Assembly: GCF_017562075.2 (NCBI RefSeq)
Contig: NC_054082.1
Location: 59,936,906 to 60,000,905 of the forward strand
DNA: 64,000 nt
Source: Anopheles merus
Taxonomy: Eukaryota; Arthropoda; Insecta; Diptera; Culicidae
Reading direction: 5' to 3'
Positions 23,473 through 34,305 of this stretch are shown here, piece by piece (position 1 is the first letter of the stretch; each line of letters opens with the position of its first letter). The position numbers were made by a program, and so were the translations under genes. The notes below the pieces were generated by a model. The model had not been told where the DNA came from. It did no database searches and was given only the letters and a program-made list of their open reading frames with translations.

Positions 23473-25018
23473 CCCGCTGCGCAAATTCGGGCAGTTTCCA
23501 GCGCAGGAAAAGTACCAAAATCTGCGCTGGCCAGCGCAGATTTTGGCTGGTCTCCCGCGCTGGACTTCAGCGATCCCTGCGCTGGGTCGAGCAAGTTTAG
23601 CGCCATCTGTTGGCGAAATGGACGAACTATTTGTGGCGGCGGAGCAAAAAAAAACGGTCAAAAAAGTTAAAAATATTGGCGCCCATTTTTTCGTCCGCTG
23701 CTTCTACCTCCCTCACCCTGCCTTGCCTTACTTGCGCTTCTGCCCGTGCCTTCCTGCCGCCAGCTGATTGGGTGTTGTGGTATATGCGTTGATTCATATA
23801 TGTGCATTGCGGTTGTGTATTGTTATTGGTGGGTGTTAGCATTTATTTAATTTTTGTATGACCTTGAGGCGCTGTGGGAGAAGCTGGATTGGGACTCAAA
23901 GTGTTATCGGTGTATTGATGGTTTATTTTATTTCGTGCCGCTGCTGATGAGACCATTCGATGCCCCTGCCAATTGAGGGTGAAGAAGCCTATTTAAAACA
24001 AGCGTAGGAGAACGTCTAACACTAATCTAATATTTTTTAATTTGAACATGTTTGATGCGTCAACATCATGTAGCAATGTATAGTGGCAATAAAATATTTT
24101 TTTTTGAAATGTGCCGAAATCTGTCTCGAGTTTTTGGGTCTCGACACACACACACACACACAGCGCGGGGAAAGTGACCGTTCACTCTACCATGCCGCAA
24201 TCCCCCTCCTCGCTCGGCCCTTTGGATGAGGATGCGCTACAAGATAGCTGAATCAGCCGTTCTACCGATACGGTAGCCGTAATCGATCATGCGGGGAGTG
24301 GGGGGGGGGGGGGTGGTCTGGTGGGGGGGGGGAGTGCGTGCTTGCGTTCGCGCTTTCGTGGGTGCGTGCTTGCGTTTGCGCTTTCGCGGGTGCCTGCCCG
24401 CGTACACGCGTACGTGCATGTGTGCGTGTGTGTGTGCGTGCGTGCGTGCTCGCGTGCGTGTGTGTGTGTTTTTGTGTGTGTGTGTGCGTGCGTGTGGAAA
24501 CCCCAAAACTATTTGATTCTGGTGCGTACATTTTCATCCGCTGCGGCTACAAAGTCCATGCATTTTCGATTTCGCTACCTGAGAGAAAATACAACCATTG
24601 GATTGTCACCACCATCTTTGCGACCGGTTCTGCTGTTGGGGGTATTAAAAAGACAAACGATCGAAGCAAACGTGCGTGTGATATGTAGCACATTTCATTC
24701 CAATTCAGCTAGCGGATGCAAGTGGAAACAACATTTTGAATTGAATCCATACAAAACAGGATTCTGGATCTGTTTATTACGGTGCGCGTATGGTGCTGCA
24801 CCTGTCCGTCCAGAATCTGGTGGCTTGTTGGTTTGTTGTCGTTATCATGACGCCGATTGCCGGCAATGCCTTGGAATGAGTTCGGATCGGTAGGTTCATG
24901 TTTTGGTCGAGTGCATTCCGTGCATTTGTCGCGCCACAACAGTAGACCCGGCAGCACCAAAGTCAAAACAAAAACCTTCCCCGAGTGTGGACTGCTATGC
25001 TAAGTTCTTCTTCTTCTT

Positions 25019-25049
<31 letters not shown>

Positions 25050-26421
25050 TTATTATTATTATTATTATTATTATCATTATTATTATTGTCATTATGGCCT
25101 ACGCGATCATACCGGCCTTTTCAGGACTTGAGTACCACGTAGCCGGATAGTCAAGCTTTTGCAACGGCGGACGGTTCATACGCGGTTAGAACCCACGACG
25201 GGCATGCAGATGTGCGGAATGATGGCGGTGCCGCGGGACCGCTCCTATCCAGCGTGCAACTTGCATACTGCCACACTATCTCCTGCTCGATGCATACGCT
25301 GCAGGCAGGGGGAAGGATGCACCTCCACGATAAAAAAAAAAAAACACGGCCATGAACCAGCGGCGGACCTAACGATAGGCGGACTAGGCGGTCGCCGAAG
25401 ATCGCTAGTCTGTAGTATGCCGTATGTCTACAAGTGGACAGATTATTAGCGACAAGGGCCCCCGGAAAGATGGTCTTTAGGGCTCCGTGGCTGGAGAAAA
25501 CCATTTGCACCTCCCCTCCCCCCATGGCGACTACAATTTTAGGGCCTGTGACCGATGGTCGTAGGGGTCCCATGGCCACCCCCCTTCCCGCCGGCAATTT
25601 AAGAATACTGTTAAATCTCCAACAGCTGTGTGCCACTACCCCCTCCTCCCTGTCATCAGTTACCATTGACAGGGGCCTCAATTCGTCTTTCCGCCTTTCA
25701 TGAACACCTTCCTTTCTTTGACCGATGGATCATAACATTTCGGAAAAAAACACATTTGGCGACAGTTTTGCACACACACGCACGCTCATACCCTTGCGCA
25801 GACGGCTCAGCATATCTGTGTAATCTACAACATACGAAAGAAAAAGCTTAGTGTAACAAAGTTATGCTTAATGCTTAACACATTCAGATCGATGGCAGGC
25901 CCCACTGCCTGCCAGTGAACTTTCCAGCCTGTGTTCTAGGTGCTGGTGGAAAGGAAAGTTGATGAAAATCAGCGCCGGGATGAACGCGTTAATGCGAATT
26001 AGGATTCAGCGCGTTTCACAGCAAACCCTCCAGCGTGAGCTAGCGATTCCTTAGTCATTTTTACATTGCAGCAATTGAACTTATTGCGCTTTTTTTGTTT
26101 GATTTGTAAAAATTCAAATGCATCGCAGCAATGTGTGTAAACGGTTTTTTAAGCGCCACAGCAACTCATGAGCATTGTCCACACGCGAGAAAGAGATAGC
26201 GCTATGGAGGGAAAAAGCACGGACGACGGCTGACAGCGATTGGTCGTCTGACGCACCGACACATTAAAACCTTCGACAGCGCGCTCAGGCGAGGGGAATG
26301 AGGCGGAGCCAGGGACGGGCAGCTCGACGAGCTGCTCGACAAATTTGCCGTTGGAGAGAAAAGGAAGGCATGATAAAATTCTCAGAACGCCATAACGCCT
26401 TCCGTCGCTTTGCACAGCGGG
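23473..26421 (+). mobile_element. Non-coding TIR repeat, family CCCGCTGCGCAAA, copy C
   Basis: The copy starts CCCGCTGCGCAAA at 23473 and ends TTTGCACAGCGGG at 26421. It is close to copy A, with a much longer TTC/TTA tract (25006-25086). It sits inside the remains of the second BEL/Pao element, between its RT (left) and gag (right). No coding region is seen. Confidence 0.7.
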
Positions 26422-26504
26422 GTTTCTCGAGTTGCTGAAAGCTTAAAGAGCAGGCTTAAAACTGGCTTAAAGAGCAAGCGATATTGCAGAGTTTAAGCTT
26501 ATTA

Positions 26505-27287
26505 CGAGGGTTGACAATAAAGTAAGATCTCCAATTTTTTTTTCATAGAAAATGATATTTATTTACAAAAAGCGATACACCGTTGGAAAGGCCAAGGTCT
26601 TGGCTACTTTTCTACATAATCGCCATTTTTTCCAACACCTTGCGCATCCGCACGATGAACTTGTCTATGCCGGCAGAATACCACTCTCCGTCCGCCTCGC
26701 GCAGCCAGGTGTTGACCTCTTTCTGAACCTCCGCGTCACTTTCAAACTTCTTCCCTCCGAAATGTTTTTTCAGGGCAGGTTCACAAGGATATGACGGATT
26801 GTTTCGCTGCTACACACTCCTCCAAGCTTCTCTCCCAAGTCCCTAATTGTCGCACGGCGATTTTTGAGCATTTCTGCCTCCTCTGCTTGAACAATCGCAT
26901 CCGAGACCGACGGTCGGCCACTTCTCTCCTCGTCGTGAACATTAGTGCGCCCGGAATTGAACTCGCGGCTCCACTTACACACGTTTTTTTATGTCCATAC
27001 ACTTTTCCCCGTAAACTTCAACTAGTTGACGATGGATTTGAATAGGTGTCACCTATTTCGCACTCAAAAAACGTATTACAGAACGCAATTCGCACTTGGA
27101 CGCTGACGCGAGGGGTACCTCCATCGTTGACGGTTGCTCAGCCAAGACTGAGCGGTCGGGGAAGCCTCACCCAGCAGCAAAGTGGTAGTGGGGGAACCAA
27201 GGAACACGGCGGTGTTTCCAGATTTCGCCTAGCGCGTGATCCGGCGAAGTTGCAGCGTTGGAGACCTTACTTTATTGTCAGCCCTCG
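26505..27287 (-). mobile_element. mariner element, internally deleted, TA target duplication
   Basis: The ends CGAGGG(T/C)TGACAATAAAG match as inverted repeats of about 28 bases, with TA at 26503-26504 and 27288-27289. The - strand encodes the transposase N-terminus (KWSREFNSGRTNVHDEERS, GRPSVSDAI, helix-turn-helix region) and its C-terminus (FGGKKFESDAEVQKEVNTWL, ADGEWYSAGIDKFI). The middle, including the catalytic Asp region, is missing near 26770. Frame changes at an A run near 26990 and at the 3' end further disable it. Full mariners are about 1.3 kb. Confidence 0.88.
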
Positions 27288-27689
27288 TATAATAGATGAA
27301 ACGTCAGAGTGAAGCGTTTTTTCTGGTGCCATTTTGAGAATTGTCATCACGTTGTGCACAAGCTACCGGCCCAAAACAAGACATGCGTACTCAATCCGTA
27401 TCAAACAAAAAGTTTATTATAAAACACTCTTTCACGTTGTTTTGTTATTTTCCCTGCGTTTCTCCGCTCTTCTGATACTCCTGAATAGATCGTTTATTTC
27501 TTCTTACTCAGTGTTTTGGTTGTTGGAAACCGAGAATGAAACTGCAAGCTTCTTGTTTGTTCGGCTTCTACCGAAGTTCTGACATAAACATCAATGCTTC
27601 AACACATCGTTGTTCACTCACACATCCATGTTTTCAAGCGTTTATATGAGCCAATGGGTTAAATCGAGCTGTTCACAAGAAGTTTAAGC

Positions 27690-28260
27690 TAAAAATGTAG
27701 AACAGTTGTCACCTGGGTAGTTTATTTTCTTAGTGGTTTCATCAAAAGCCGTTTTAAATCGAGGCCATAGTTTATAACTACCATCAAATTCAGGAAGTTC
27801 CATAAGCGTACTTTTGCCGGCAGAAGAACTAACAGTTAGTGCGCTTACAAGTATGTTAATATTTTCGGTAAGCGAAATATTTTACTCGTTTTTTTCGGGA
27901 TTCAGAGCATTCTCACTAAGCAATTGTTTTGTTTACTGCTTTTTTGGTTCTATTATGATTTGATCTTCAAGAGTCTTCTGCAAACTTTCTATTTCTTATA
28001 CTTATTGCTTCTATGATTCTCTGTTTAGTTTTTCATTATCTATCTTTTCCTGCAATAATATTTCTGTTTGAATTAATGCTTCACGATGGTAAAGATCGTT
28101 AGCGGCTTCGTTTAATTCCTCTTGTAACCGCTCCAAATCCTTTTAATTGTTATTACTTTGTTTTTAATCAGCTATTTCCATTGAAGCTTAAGTTGTTTGG
28201 TTGTTACTCGTTGTTTTATTTCGTTGTCGCCGACCTTGATGTGTAACCACCGAATGGTCA
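27690..28260 (-). pseudogene. BEL/Pao gag remnant (second element)
   Basis: The strand reads as a coiled coil (DLERLQEELNEAANDLYHRE region) followed by MELPEFDGSYKLWPRF, the conserved DUF1759 gag entry, with several stops. It lies upstream of the RT remnant at 22690-23115 in element order, with repeat copy C and a mariner inserted between them. Confidence 0.72.
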
Positions 28261-28389
28261 CTACGTTGGCGAAACCTTTTTGCTGATTTGGCTTTATGAC
28301 GTTTTGCCGTAGGTTTGTTTATATTGTTGTCGGTAGTACCCTCCGTGCTCTTGTGTTCGCTAACGGTTCTCGGGTTTTGTTTATGATGT

Positions 28390-28840
28390 CACCTTATTCT
28401 TATGGTGTTTCGGCGGTCGTGCTTAGTTACGCACTTATTTGCCGTTCTATTCCACTCCTGGTGTTGATTTTTACTGCTTTGTGCACTTTCATTCGCGGTG
28501 TTTCGGCGGTCGTGCTGGTTTACGCACCTAGTTGCCATTCTATTCCACTCACGGTGCTGATTCCTATTACTTTACGCATTTTCACTCGCGGTGTTTCGGC
28601 GGTCGTGCTGGTTTACGCACCTAAATGCCGATCTATTCCACGCACGGTGCTGATTCTTACTATTTCACTCTCTTTCACTCGCGGTGTTTCGGCAGTCGGG
28701 CTGGTTTACGCACCTTATTGCCGATCTATATCACTCACGGTTGTGATCTTCACTAGTTTACGCACTTTTACTCGCGGTTTTTCGGCGATCGTGCCGTTTT
28801 ACGCACTTAGTTGCCATTCTATTTCACTCGCGGTACTTCG
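28390..28840 (-). repeat. Tandem repeat of about 105 bp in the gag N-terminal region of the second BEL
   Basis: The + strand word GGTGTTTCGGC(G/A)GTCG(T/G)GCTGG recurs at 28408, 28498, 28591 and 28684, with a decayed copy near 28775, each followed by CCATTC/CGATCT.TTCCAC. On the - strand it reads as a charged, Asn/Arg-rich repeat. The arrangement parallels the 192-bp repeat in the first BEL gag. Confidence 0.6.
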
Positions 28841-28909
28841 GCGCTTATGCTGGACTGAATCACGTGCTATTCACTACGAGGAGGTCGTTAGTTCCTCTCT
28901 GGAACCACC

Positions 28910-29165
28910 ATTAATGCTACTGGCGGATGTGTTGCTCCGTCGCAGCGCCCAACGCCGGTGCTTTATTCTGCGATTCTGAGGTTTGTGTTCGAATGCGCTT
29001 ACTTTATTTAGGTTTTTATCTCTTATATGCTATTTAGTGGCTGACCGCATATAGATCAGCTAGCTGTAACTATGACTATTTTGATAACAAGTTTTATTTA
29101 TACTTAATGCGACATATACCTATGGTTTATGAATTGCGTAAAGTTACTTCCTCTTTTGAACCGTG
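28910..29165 (-). repeat. LTR-like repeat of the second BEL element
   Basis: This is the - strand partner of 22376-22690. Its orientation agrees with the gag remnant to its left, so it could be the 5' LTR. Sequence 29170-29740 beyond it has no recognised feature. Confidence 0.5.
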
Positions 29166-30439
29166 AGAACGGTTGACTACCTGTTTATGTTTGTTGCGTT
29201 TCTGAAGCGCGCGCTATTGCTTGAGGCGTGTTTTGCTTGATATCTGTTTACTTGAACTTTGTTTTAACTTGAAGTGTTTTACTTCGCTACATCCGCATAT
29301 ATGTTTAGCGCGTTCTTTCGATTTGTAGAAAATTAACGGGGAAAGAGATGTGATCGAGATAGGTTGTGAGATAAGACTGACTTAATTTTATTCTGTACAA
29401 ATTCAACTTGAAGATTTCGTGGTAGTAGTGTAATGATCCTTACTTAGCGTAGGTAGTATAAGTTTGTAGTATTAGTGTTAATAGAGGAACGCGTATTAGT
29501 TTTGCAATAGGCATGAAAGCGTAAAGGTGTGTACGGAACCCTACAAAGGTTAAAAGCTCAAAAAGTTACAAGCTTTCGGCACTTTACAGTGCGTTGCAAT
29601 TATATGCAAGGTTGCCACATATGCTTTTACTGCATAATGAGGTACGCAACAAGTATGCACATATGAGTTTCTGTTTTGTATCCCTATAACCGGTCCAAAT
29701 TTAGTAGTGAATACAAACTAACACAACAGAAGTAGTATATAACATGTGATTACATACTCACTTACTTATCCGGCGCTACTTTGCGGTCTTGGCCTGCCAC
29801 AGGATTGTTCGAAATCCGTTACCTTTGCCTTAATAGCGGACGCCTCTACGCCATTCTGTCTTCTCAATTTGTGCATACTACGTCTCCTCTTTCCTTGTAA
29901 ACGGTCTTTAAGGAGGAATTTACGGGCTGGGTCGTCCGTTTGCATGCGTAAGGGAAAAGCGGAGCAACATGGGCATTGTCGTGATCGTCGAATAAACCTT
30001 CCATTGAATAAAACTTTTTTTGTACTCTTATTTTGTACTTTTATTACTCGATGTATCCGTTGTGAGTACCACCACAAGACTGAAGCACGTTGTTCCGCGT
30101 CCTGTCGTTTCCCGATTCCCCTCTATTTTCGCCTGACATTTGTTTTGACAGTTCTGACATTTTCGCCTGATTTCAATATACATCTTGATTATCTGTTTAT
30201 TCGGTTATGATTTCCGTTGATATTCTACCTTTCTCTCGTCGTCTTTTTTATTATATTTTCTACCATATCTTATTCCCTACAGGCATGTGGGGCAAAATGG
30301 GCACCTTCTATTTGAGCATTATTTCTCTACAAAGATACTTTCCAAAGCTCAAAATGTATTCATTAGAGTGTTCTCCGAATACCATGTAAGTTTCATAACC
30401 CTTGCATAACAAATAACCAAGAAAAATGCAAAATAAGAT

Positions 30440-31060
30440 ATACAGCGCCTACCACAACTATATGAACAGTTGTTTTTTGCGATTTGCGGTAAATCGATAA
30501 GATATAGATAAAAAAGTGAATCTATGAGTTGTGCAGAATACTATTTTACATCTTCGTATATTTTTTCAAAGTTTTTAACTCGTTTTTACACGACTTATGT
30601 CAAAAAAATAAATTTATGGTCGTACCATAATAATAAAGACACTTCGAAAAGTATTATAAGAGTAATTATCAAAATACATTTTTTTTAATCTAAAAAAAAA
30701 TCACCAAATTTTTTTTGTTTCGCTTGTAATTATTGTTTTGAAAATGCAAACCAAAGTGTGTGATTTTTATTTTCAAGATTTTCAAAAATTATTTTGAAAC
30801 TGCCATGAGAACCTTATCAATTTTGCGAACAACGGTTCAAAACTGATCCGATCAAACAAAAGCGACACAAAAAGCTCAACAACGATTTTTTAGCAGAATC
30901 CTAATATTTGCTGCTGTTACATACATAGTTGAGGAATGTAATCCTAGCCCGATATTTTTTTCCTCCCACCACCCACTTCACCATCGATGTTCTCTTAGAC
31001 CGCTACAAAGGCGCTTGTAAATGTTTTGGAGCAAGTGCAGACGAACACGATATTCAGTTC
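30440..31060. repeat. TACAGCGCCTACCAC repeat end and AT-rich DNA
   Basis: CAGCGCCTACCACAACTATA at 30443 repeats the family seen at 22229. The rest, to the LINE 3' end at about 31060, has no recognised content. Confidence 0.4.
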
Positions 31061-33448
31061 CATTTTTTTTCTTTATTTTTATAAAGACTTTGAGCCAATT
31101 AGCCTCATTCGCCTTTTTTAATCGTTTGATTAATTCTATACTTAAAGTCTAACAATCTTCTTTGCAAGCCATTTGTGGCTACCCGGTCGGTTTACTTAAA
31201 ACTATCTGTTGATTGTCTGTCACAAATATGGTTTTGGTTAGAGTTGTTTATAAAGATCAGTGATACGGAGGAATTTTAAAAGTTTACGCTGGCAATCGCT
31301 ATCTGGTGAGAGGATGGTGTCGATGCTGTAGTCCAATTTGCAGGTGATACATTCCGCCGAGTATCCATAGCATTCGGTTAAGATGTGACGGACGGTGATG
31401 TCGACGCCATAGAAACTGCATAGTGGTAGGCTTGACTATTGTAATAAAAAGGTGTGGGTGAGCCGGGTGTGTCCTATCCGGAGTCGTGACCACCATGGTG
31501 GTGTTGTGGTCTTGATGGTTCTCAGGAAAAAGCGGCCGCTGCTAACCCAATAACCATTCCAGCTATTGGCGATGATGGTTTTGCTAAGGCGGATGAAGTC
31601 ACGGCGTGGAAGAGTGTTATGGCAGCAGAACGGGTTATTACGTCTTGCGTTGGCTAGTCAGTCTGCTATTTCGTTTCCCTGGATACCTGTGTGACAAGGA
31701 ATCCAGCAGAATGTTACTTGGAGTAGATCTGGTATTCTGCAGAGTTGTTGGATGTTCGGGTCGCGGGTGGTTCCACATTCAAGTGCTTGAAGAACAATTG
31801 CACTGTCGGTGAAGAACACGTTAAGTTTGTCTGATGGATGGTCTTTCCATGGTGGTGTTGTGGTCTTGATGGTTCTCAGGAAAAAGCGGCCGCTGCTAAC
31901 CCAATAACCATTCCAGCTATTGGCGATAATGGTTTTGCTAAGGCGGATGAAGTCACGGCGTGGAAGAGTGTTATGGCAGCAGGCCGGGTTATTACGTCCT
32001 GCGTTGGCTAGTCGGTCTGCTATTTCGTTTCCCTGGATACCTGTGTGACAAGGAATCCAGCAGAATGTTACTTGGAGTGGATCTGGTATACTGCAGAGTT
32101 GTTGGATGTTCGGGTCGCGGGTGGTTCCACATTCAAGTGCTTAAAGAACACTTGCACTGTCGGTGAAGAACACGTTAAGTTTGTCTCTGTGTAGACCTTC
32201 ATCAGCAGCAATAACCAGGGCTATTGCTTCTGCGGTGAAGATTGAGGTATGGTCTGGTATTCGGATGGCGCTATTGTCGCTACTGGAGTAGATTCCACAG
32301 CCAGAGGAACCGTTTTGTACTGATCCGTCTGTGAAAATGAGATTGTGGTTATGGTATTTTTGCTGAACGAGTTCGGCAAAATGACGGTTAGCAATGACAC
32401 TATTGCCACCAGCCCGAAGCTGATTTTTGATGGTCCGGTCTATTTGTGGCGGGTGGCAGTACCAAGGGCGACTACCGATTTGGATGAGTTTGGTGACTGA
32501 GGGGAGTGTTTGCCCTGTTAGTGTGGTGAATTCGGCGTTTGCCCTTTGAATAAGGACATCGGCCTTGATGTTTTTCTCCATCATTCGTCCAGCAGCTGCT
32601 ACTATCTTGTCGATGATGATGTGGTCCAAGGGTTGAAGTCCGCTTTCACACAGAAGTGATGCTATGGGGCTTGTGATGAAAGCCCCAGTAGCACAGCGGA
32701 TGGCGGTATGGTAGATTGGTGCAATTTGTTTTTGGAAATTTTCCCGTTGCCGGGAGACTATTTCGATGCCGTAGAGTAGTTTAGGTAGAAGCCAGCTATT
32801 GATTATTTGAAGTAGTGTTTGGCAGGAGGCGAGATGTTGACCGGTTCCAAGCATTCTGAAAAGATTAATACGGTTCTTCGCTTCTCTTTTGACCCGTGCA
32901 GTGTGTACTTTAAATGTTAAGTGACGATCAAAAGTCACTCCTAGGATATCGGCTGTGCCTGTGTTTGGTATTACTGAGTTATTGTATGTTATGGGTTTTA
33001 GTGTATGATATTTGCTATTGCAGATGTGAAGTATTTTGGATTTGGAATGTGAAATTTTGTAACCTGTCCAACGTGACCATTTCTGAACTATAATGACCCA
33101 TTCTTGTAAAGATGTGCGTGATTCGGTTCTATTGTTGGATGCTGAGACAAGAACTATATCATCAGCATACATGAAACATTTAATGTTACTGGGCATGGGG
33201 CGGAAGAGGGATTCTTCACTAATCAGGAAAAGAGTGGGGGAGAGAATGGCACCCTGGGGAACACCATTCTCTTGGACATGCATGTCAGAAGACTGAGTTC
33301 CAATTAAAACTTTGAATGTGTGATTTGAAAGGAAGCTTTGAAGGTACGCTGTAATGCGTCCTCCAAAACCCCACAAATTTAGCTGTTCAAGAATTGTATG
33401 TCGCCAGGTTCTGTCAAAAGCTTTTGATAAATCTAATTTCAGTTCCAT
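31060..33448 (-). mobile_element. I-like LINE, 5'-truncated, with RNase H
   Basis: Coding 32141-33448 gives RT motifs LDLSKAFDRTW, ENGVPQGAILSPTLFL and MYADDIVLV, then a thumb region and RNase H motifs IFTDGSV, TAEAIAL and FTDSASVL. RT plus RNase H on one LINE frame fits the I group. The 5' end stops at RT motif A, a typical truncation; endonuclease and ORF1 are absent. The sense strand ends with AATAAAG and an A run near 31060-31080. A 354-bp part of the RNase H region is duplicated in tandem, cutting the frame. Confidence 0.82.
31493..32187 (-). repeat. 354-bp tandem duplication inside the I-like LINE
   Basis: The unit starting CCATGGTGGTGTTGTGGTC occurs at 31493 and again at 31847 and stays nearly identical to 31833 and 32187. 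It covers the end of the RNase H coding part. The high identity indicates a recent duplication after insertion. Confidence 0.9.
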
Positions 33449-33768
33449 TGACTAGAGTATTACTCTTTGCACATATTCTTACCGGCATTACAAATACTTA
33501 TCAAATACATGTAAATACCTAGCTAGCTAGCTTTTATTAGACTGTTTTTAAGTTGTTTTCATCATGTTTTTAAATTGTTTTCATTCTATTTGGCAATTTT
33601 AATCCTTAGTGGAGGAATACAATGATGAAAAAAAAATGTTTTTTTTTATGTTTATGTATATGTTTTGTGGCATATTCAAAGGAATATTTAGTAAACTGCT
33701 TAACATGCCCATTTTACCCCGCTTTCCCCTACAACATGACAAGCCCACCGGAGCCTGGCGAGCTGTAA

Positions 33769-33989
33769 TTACTTAAACATAATATGGGATTACTTTAAAT
33801 TAATTATGTTCATGTAATTAACTAACATTTTCATGATTCCATTAATCAGTGTCCCATTACATTTTTTGCATTCTATCTCTTTTCCAGATTAAAAACAAAA
33901 TTTCAAGTAAAGTACAAGGAGTGAGTTACTGGAGCGGATTTATTATACGAGGATCTACTGTATATTCATATAAATTATACAGTTACACA
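33769..33989 (+). promoter_or_regulatory. phm 5' flank and probable 5' UTR exon
   Basis: Only about 220 bases separate the phm start codon from a nest of transposons ending near 33768. A polypyrimidine run ending TTTTCCAG at 33888, preceded by TTAAT-type branch candidates, looks like a 3' splice site. If it is used, 33889-33989 is 5' UTR and the true first exon and promoter lie further left, possibly beyond or inside the transposon nest. I see no convincing TATA box here. This is inference from splice-site consensus only. Confidence 0.4.
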
Positions 33990-34305
33990 ATGATAATGTT
34001 GATGTGTTTAGTAATTTTCTTAATGTTTTGCTGTATCTTCATAACTTTGTTGAAGCGACACAAAAAGCCTCCGGGACCATATGGTTTTCCATTCATTGGA
34101 TGCTTAACATTGATTGACCCGCTTAAACCATACGAAACTTTTTCTCGACTTGCACGACAATATGGTCCTATATACGGGTTGTGGATGGGACAAGTTTATA
34201 CTGTAGTACTAACTGATCCTACCTTAATTCGAACCATTTTTTCAAAGGATGAAGCCACCGGTCGAGCACCCTTGTTTATAACACACGGTATAATGGGAGG
34301 TCATG
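33990..34305 (+). CDS. phm: phm coding exon 1 (membrane anchor and N-terminal domain)
   Basis: The exon runs from ATG at 33990 to the donor CATG|GTAAGT at 34306. I chose this ATG because it opens directly into a hydrophobic anchor followed by the basic linker KRHKK and PPGP, the normal order in microsomal P450s. The frame stays open upstream to 33849, but a strong polypyrimidine acceptor ends at 33888, so that extension is probably intron and 5' UTR. The exon ends in phase 1 within the Gly codon of the GGHG stretch. Confidence 0.85.

Larger units (their letters stand above)
29951..33729. mobile_element. TA-inserted TIR element, carrying a LINE
   Basis: AGGGAAAAGCGGAGCAACAT at the left and, reversed, GGGGAAAGCGGGGTAAAATG at the right are inverted repeats of about 26 bases. 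TA lies at 29949-29950 and 33730-33731, and the RTE sequence is continuous across if the element is removed. A further similar end (CAGGCATGTGGGGCAAAATG at 30280) hints at a nested or tandem relative. No transposase was seen. Without the LINE it is about 1.4 kb. Confidence 0.72.
29740..33768 (-). mobile_element. RTE-like LINE remnant, 5'-truncated, split by a TIR element
   Basis: At 29746-29950 the - strand gives TDDPARKFLL and QNGVEASAIKA, matching the C-terminus of the RTE-like element at 40566-44070. The match breaks at TGCGTA (29950) and resumes at CAACATGACAAGCCCACC (33732-33767). The intervening 3.8 kb is an insertion. GTGATTAC and GTAATTAC at the two outer edges may be its target duplication. 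Confidence 0.72.

Noticed and set aside
24237..24893. Cys/Val-rich + strand and His/Thr-rich - strand frames (also at 6019-6492 and 9233-9716)
   Set aside because: They arise from GT/GCGT low-complexity DNA in the non-coding repeat family and are not conserved as frames between copies.
28296..28979. 227-codon + strand frame with hydrophobic repeats, resembling a membrane protein
   Set aside because: It is antisense to the gag repeat region of the second BEL element and simply mirrors its tandem repeat; the gag reading on the other strand has recognisable motifs.
33849..33989. Upstream in-frame start for phm at 33849
   Set aside because: The stretch spans a strong splice acceptor and gives a peptide that would precede the membrane anchor without family precedent.
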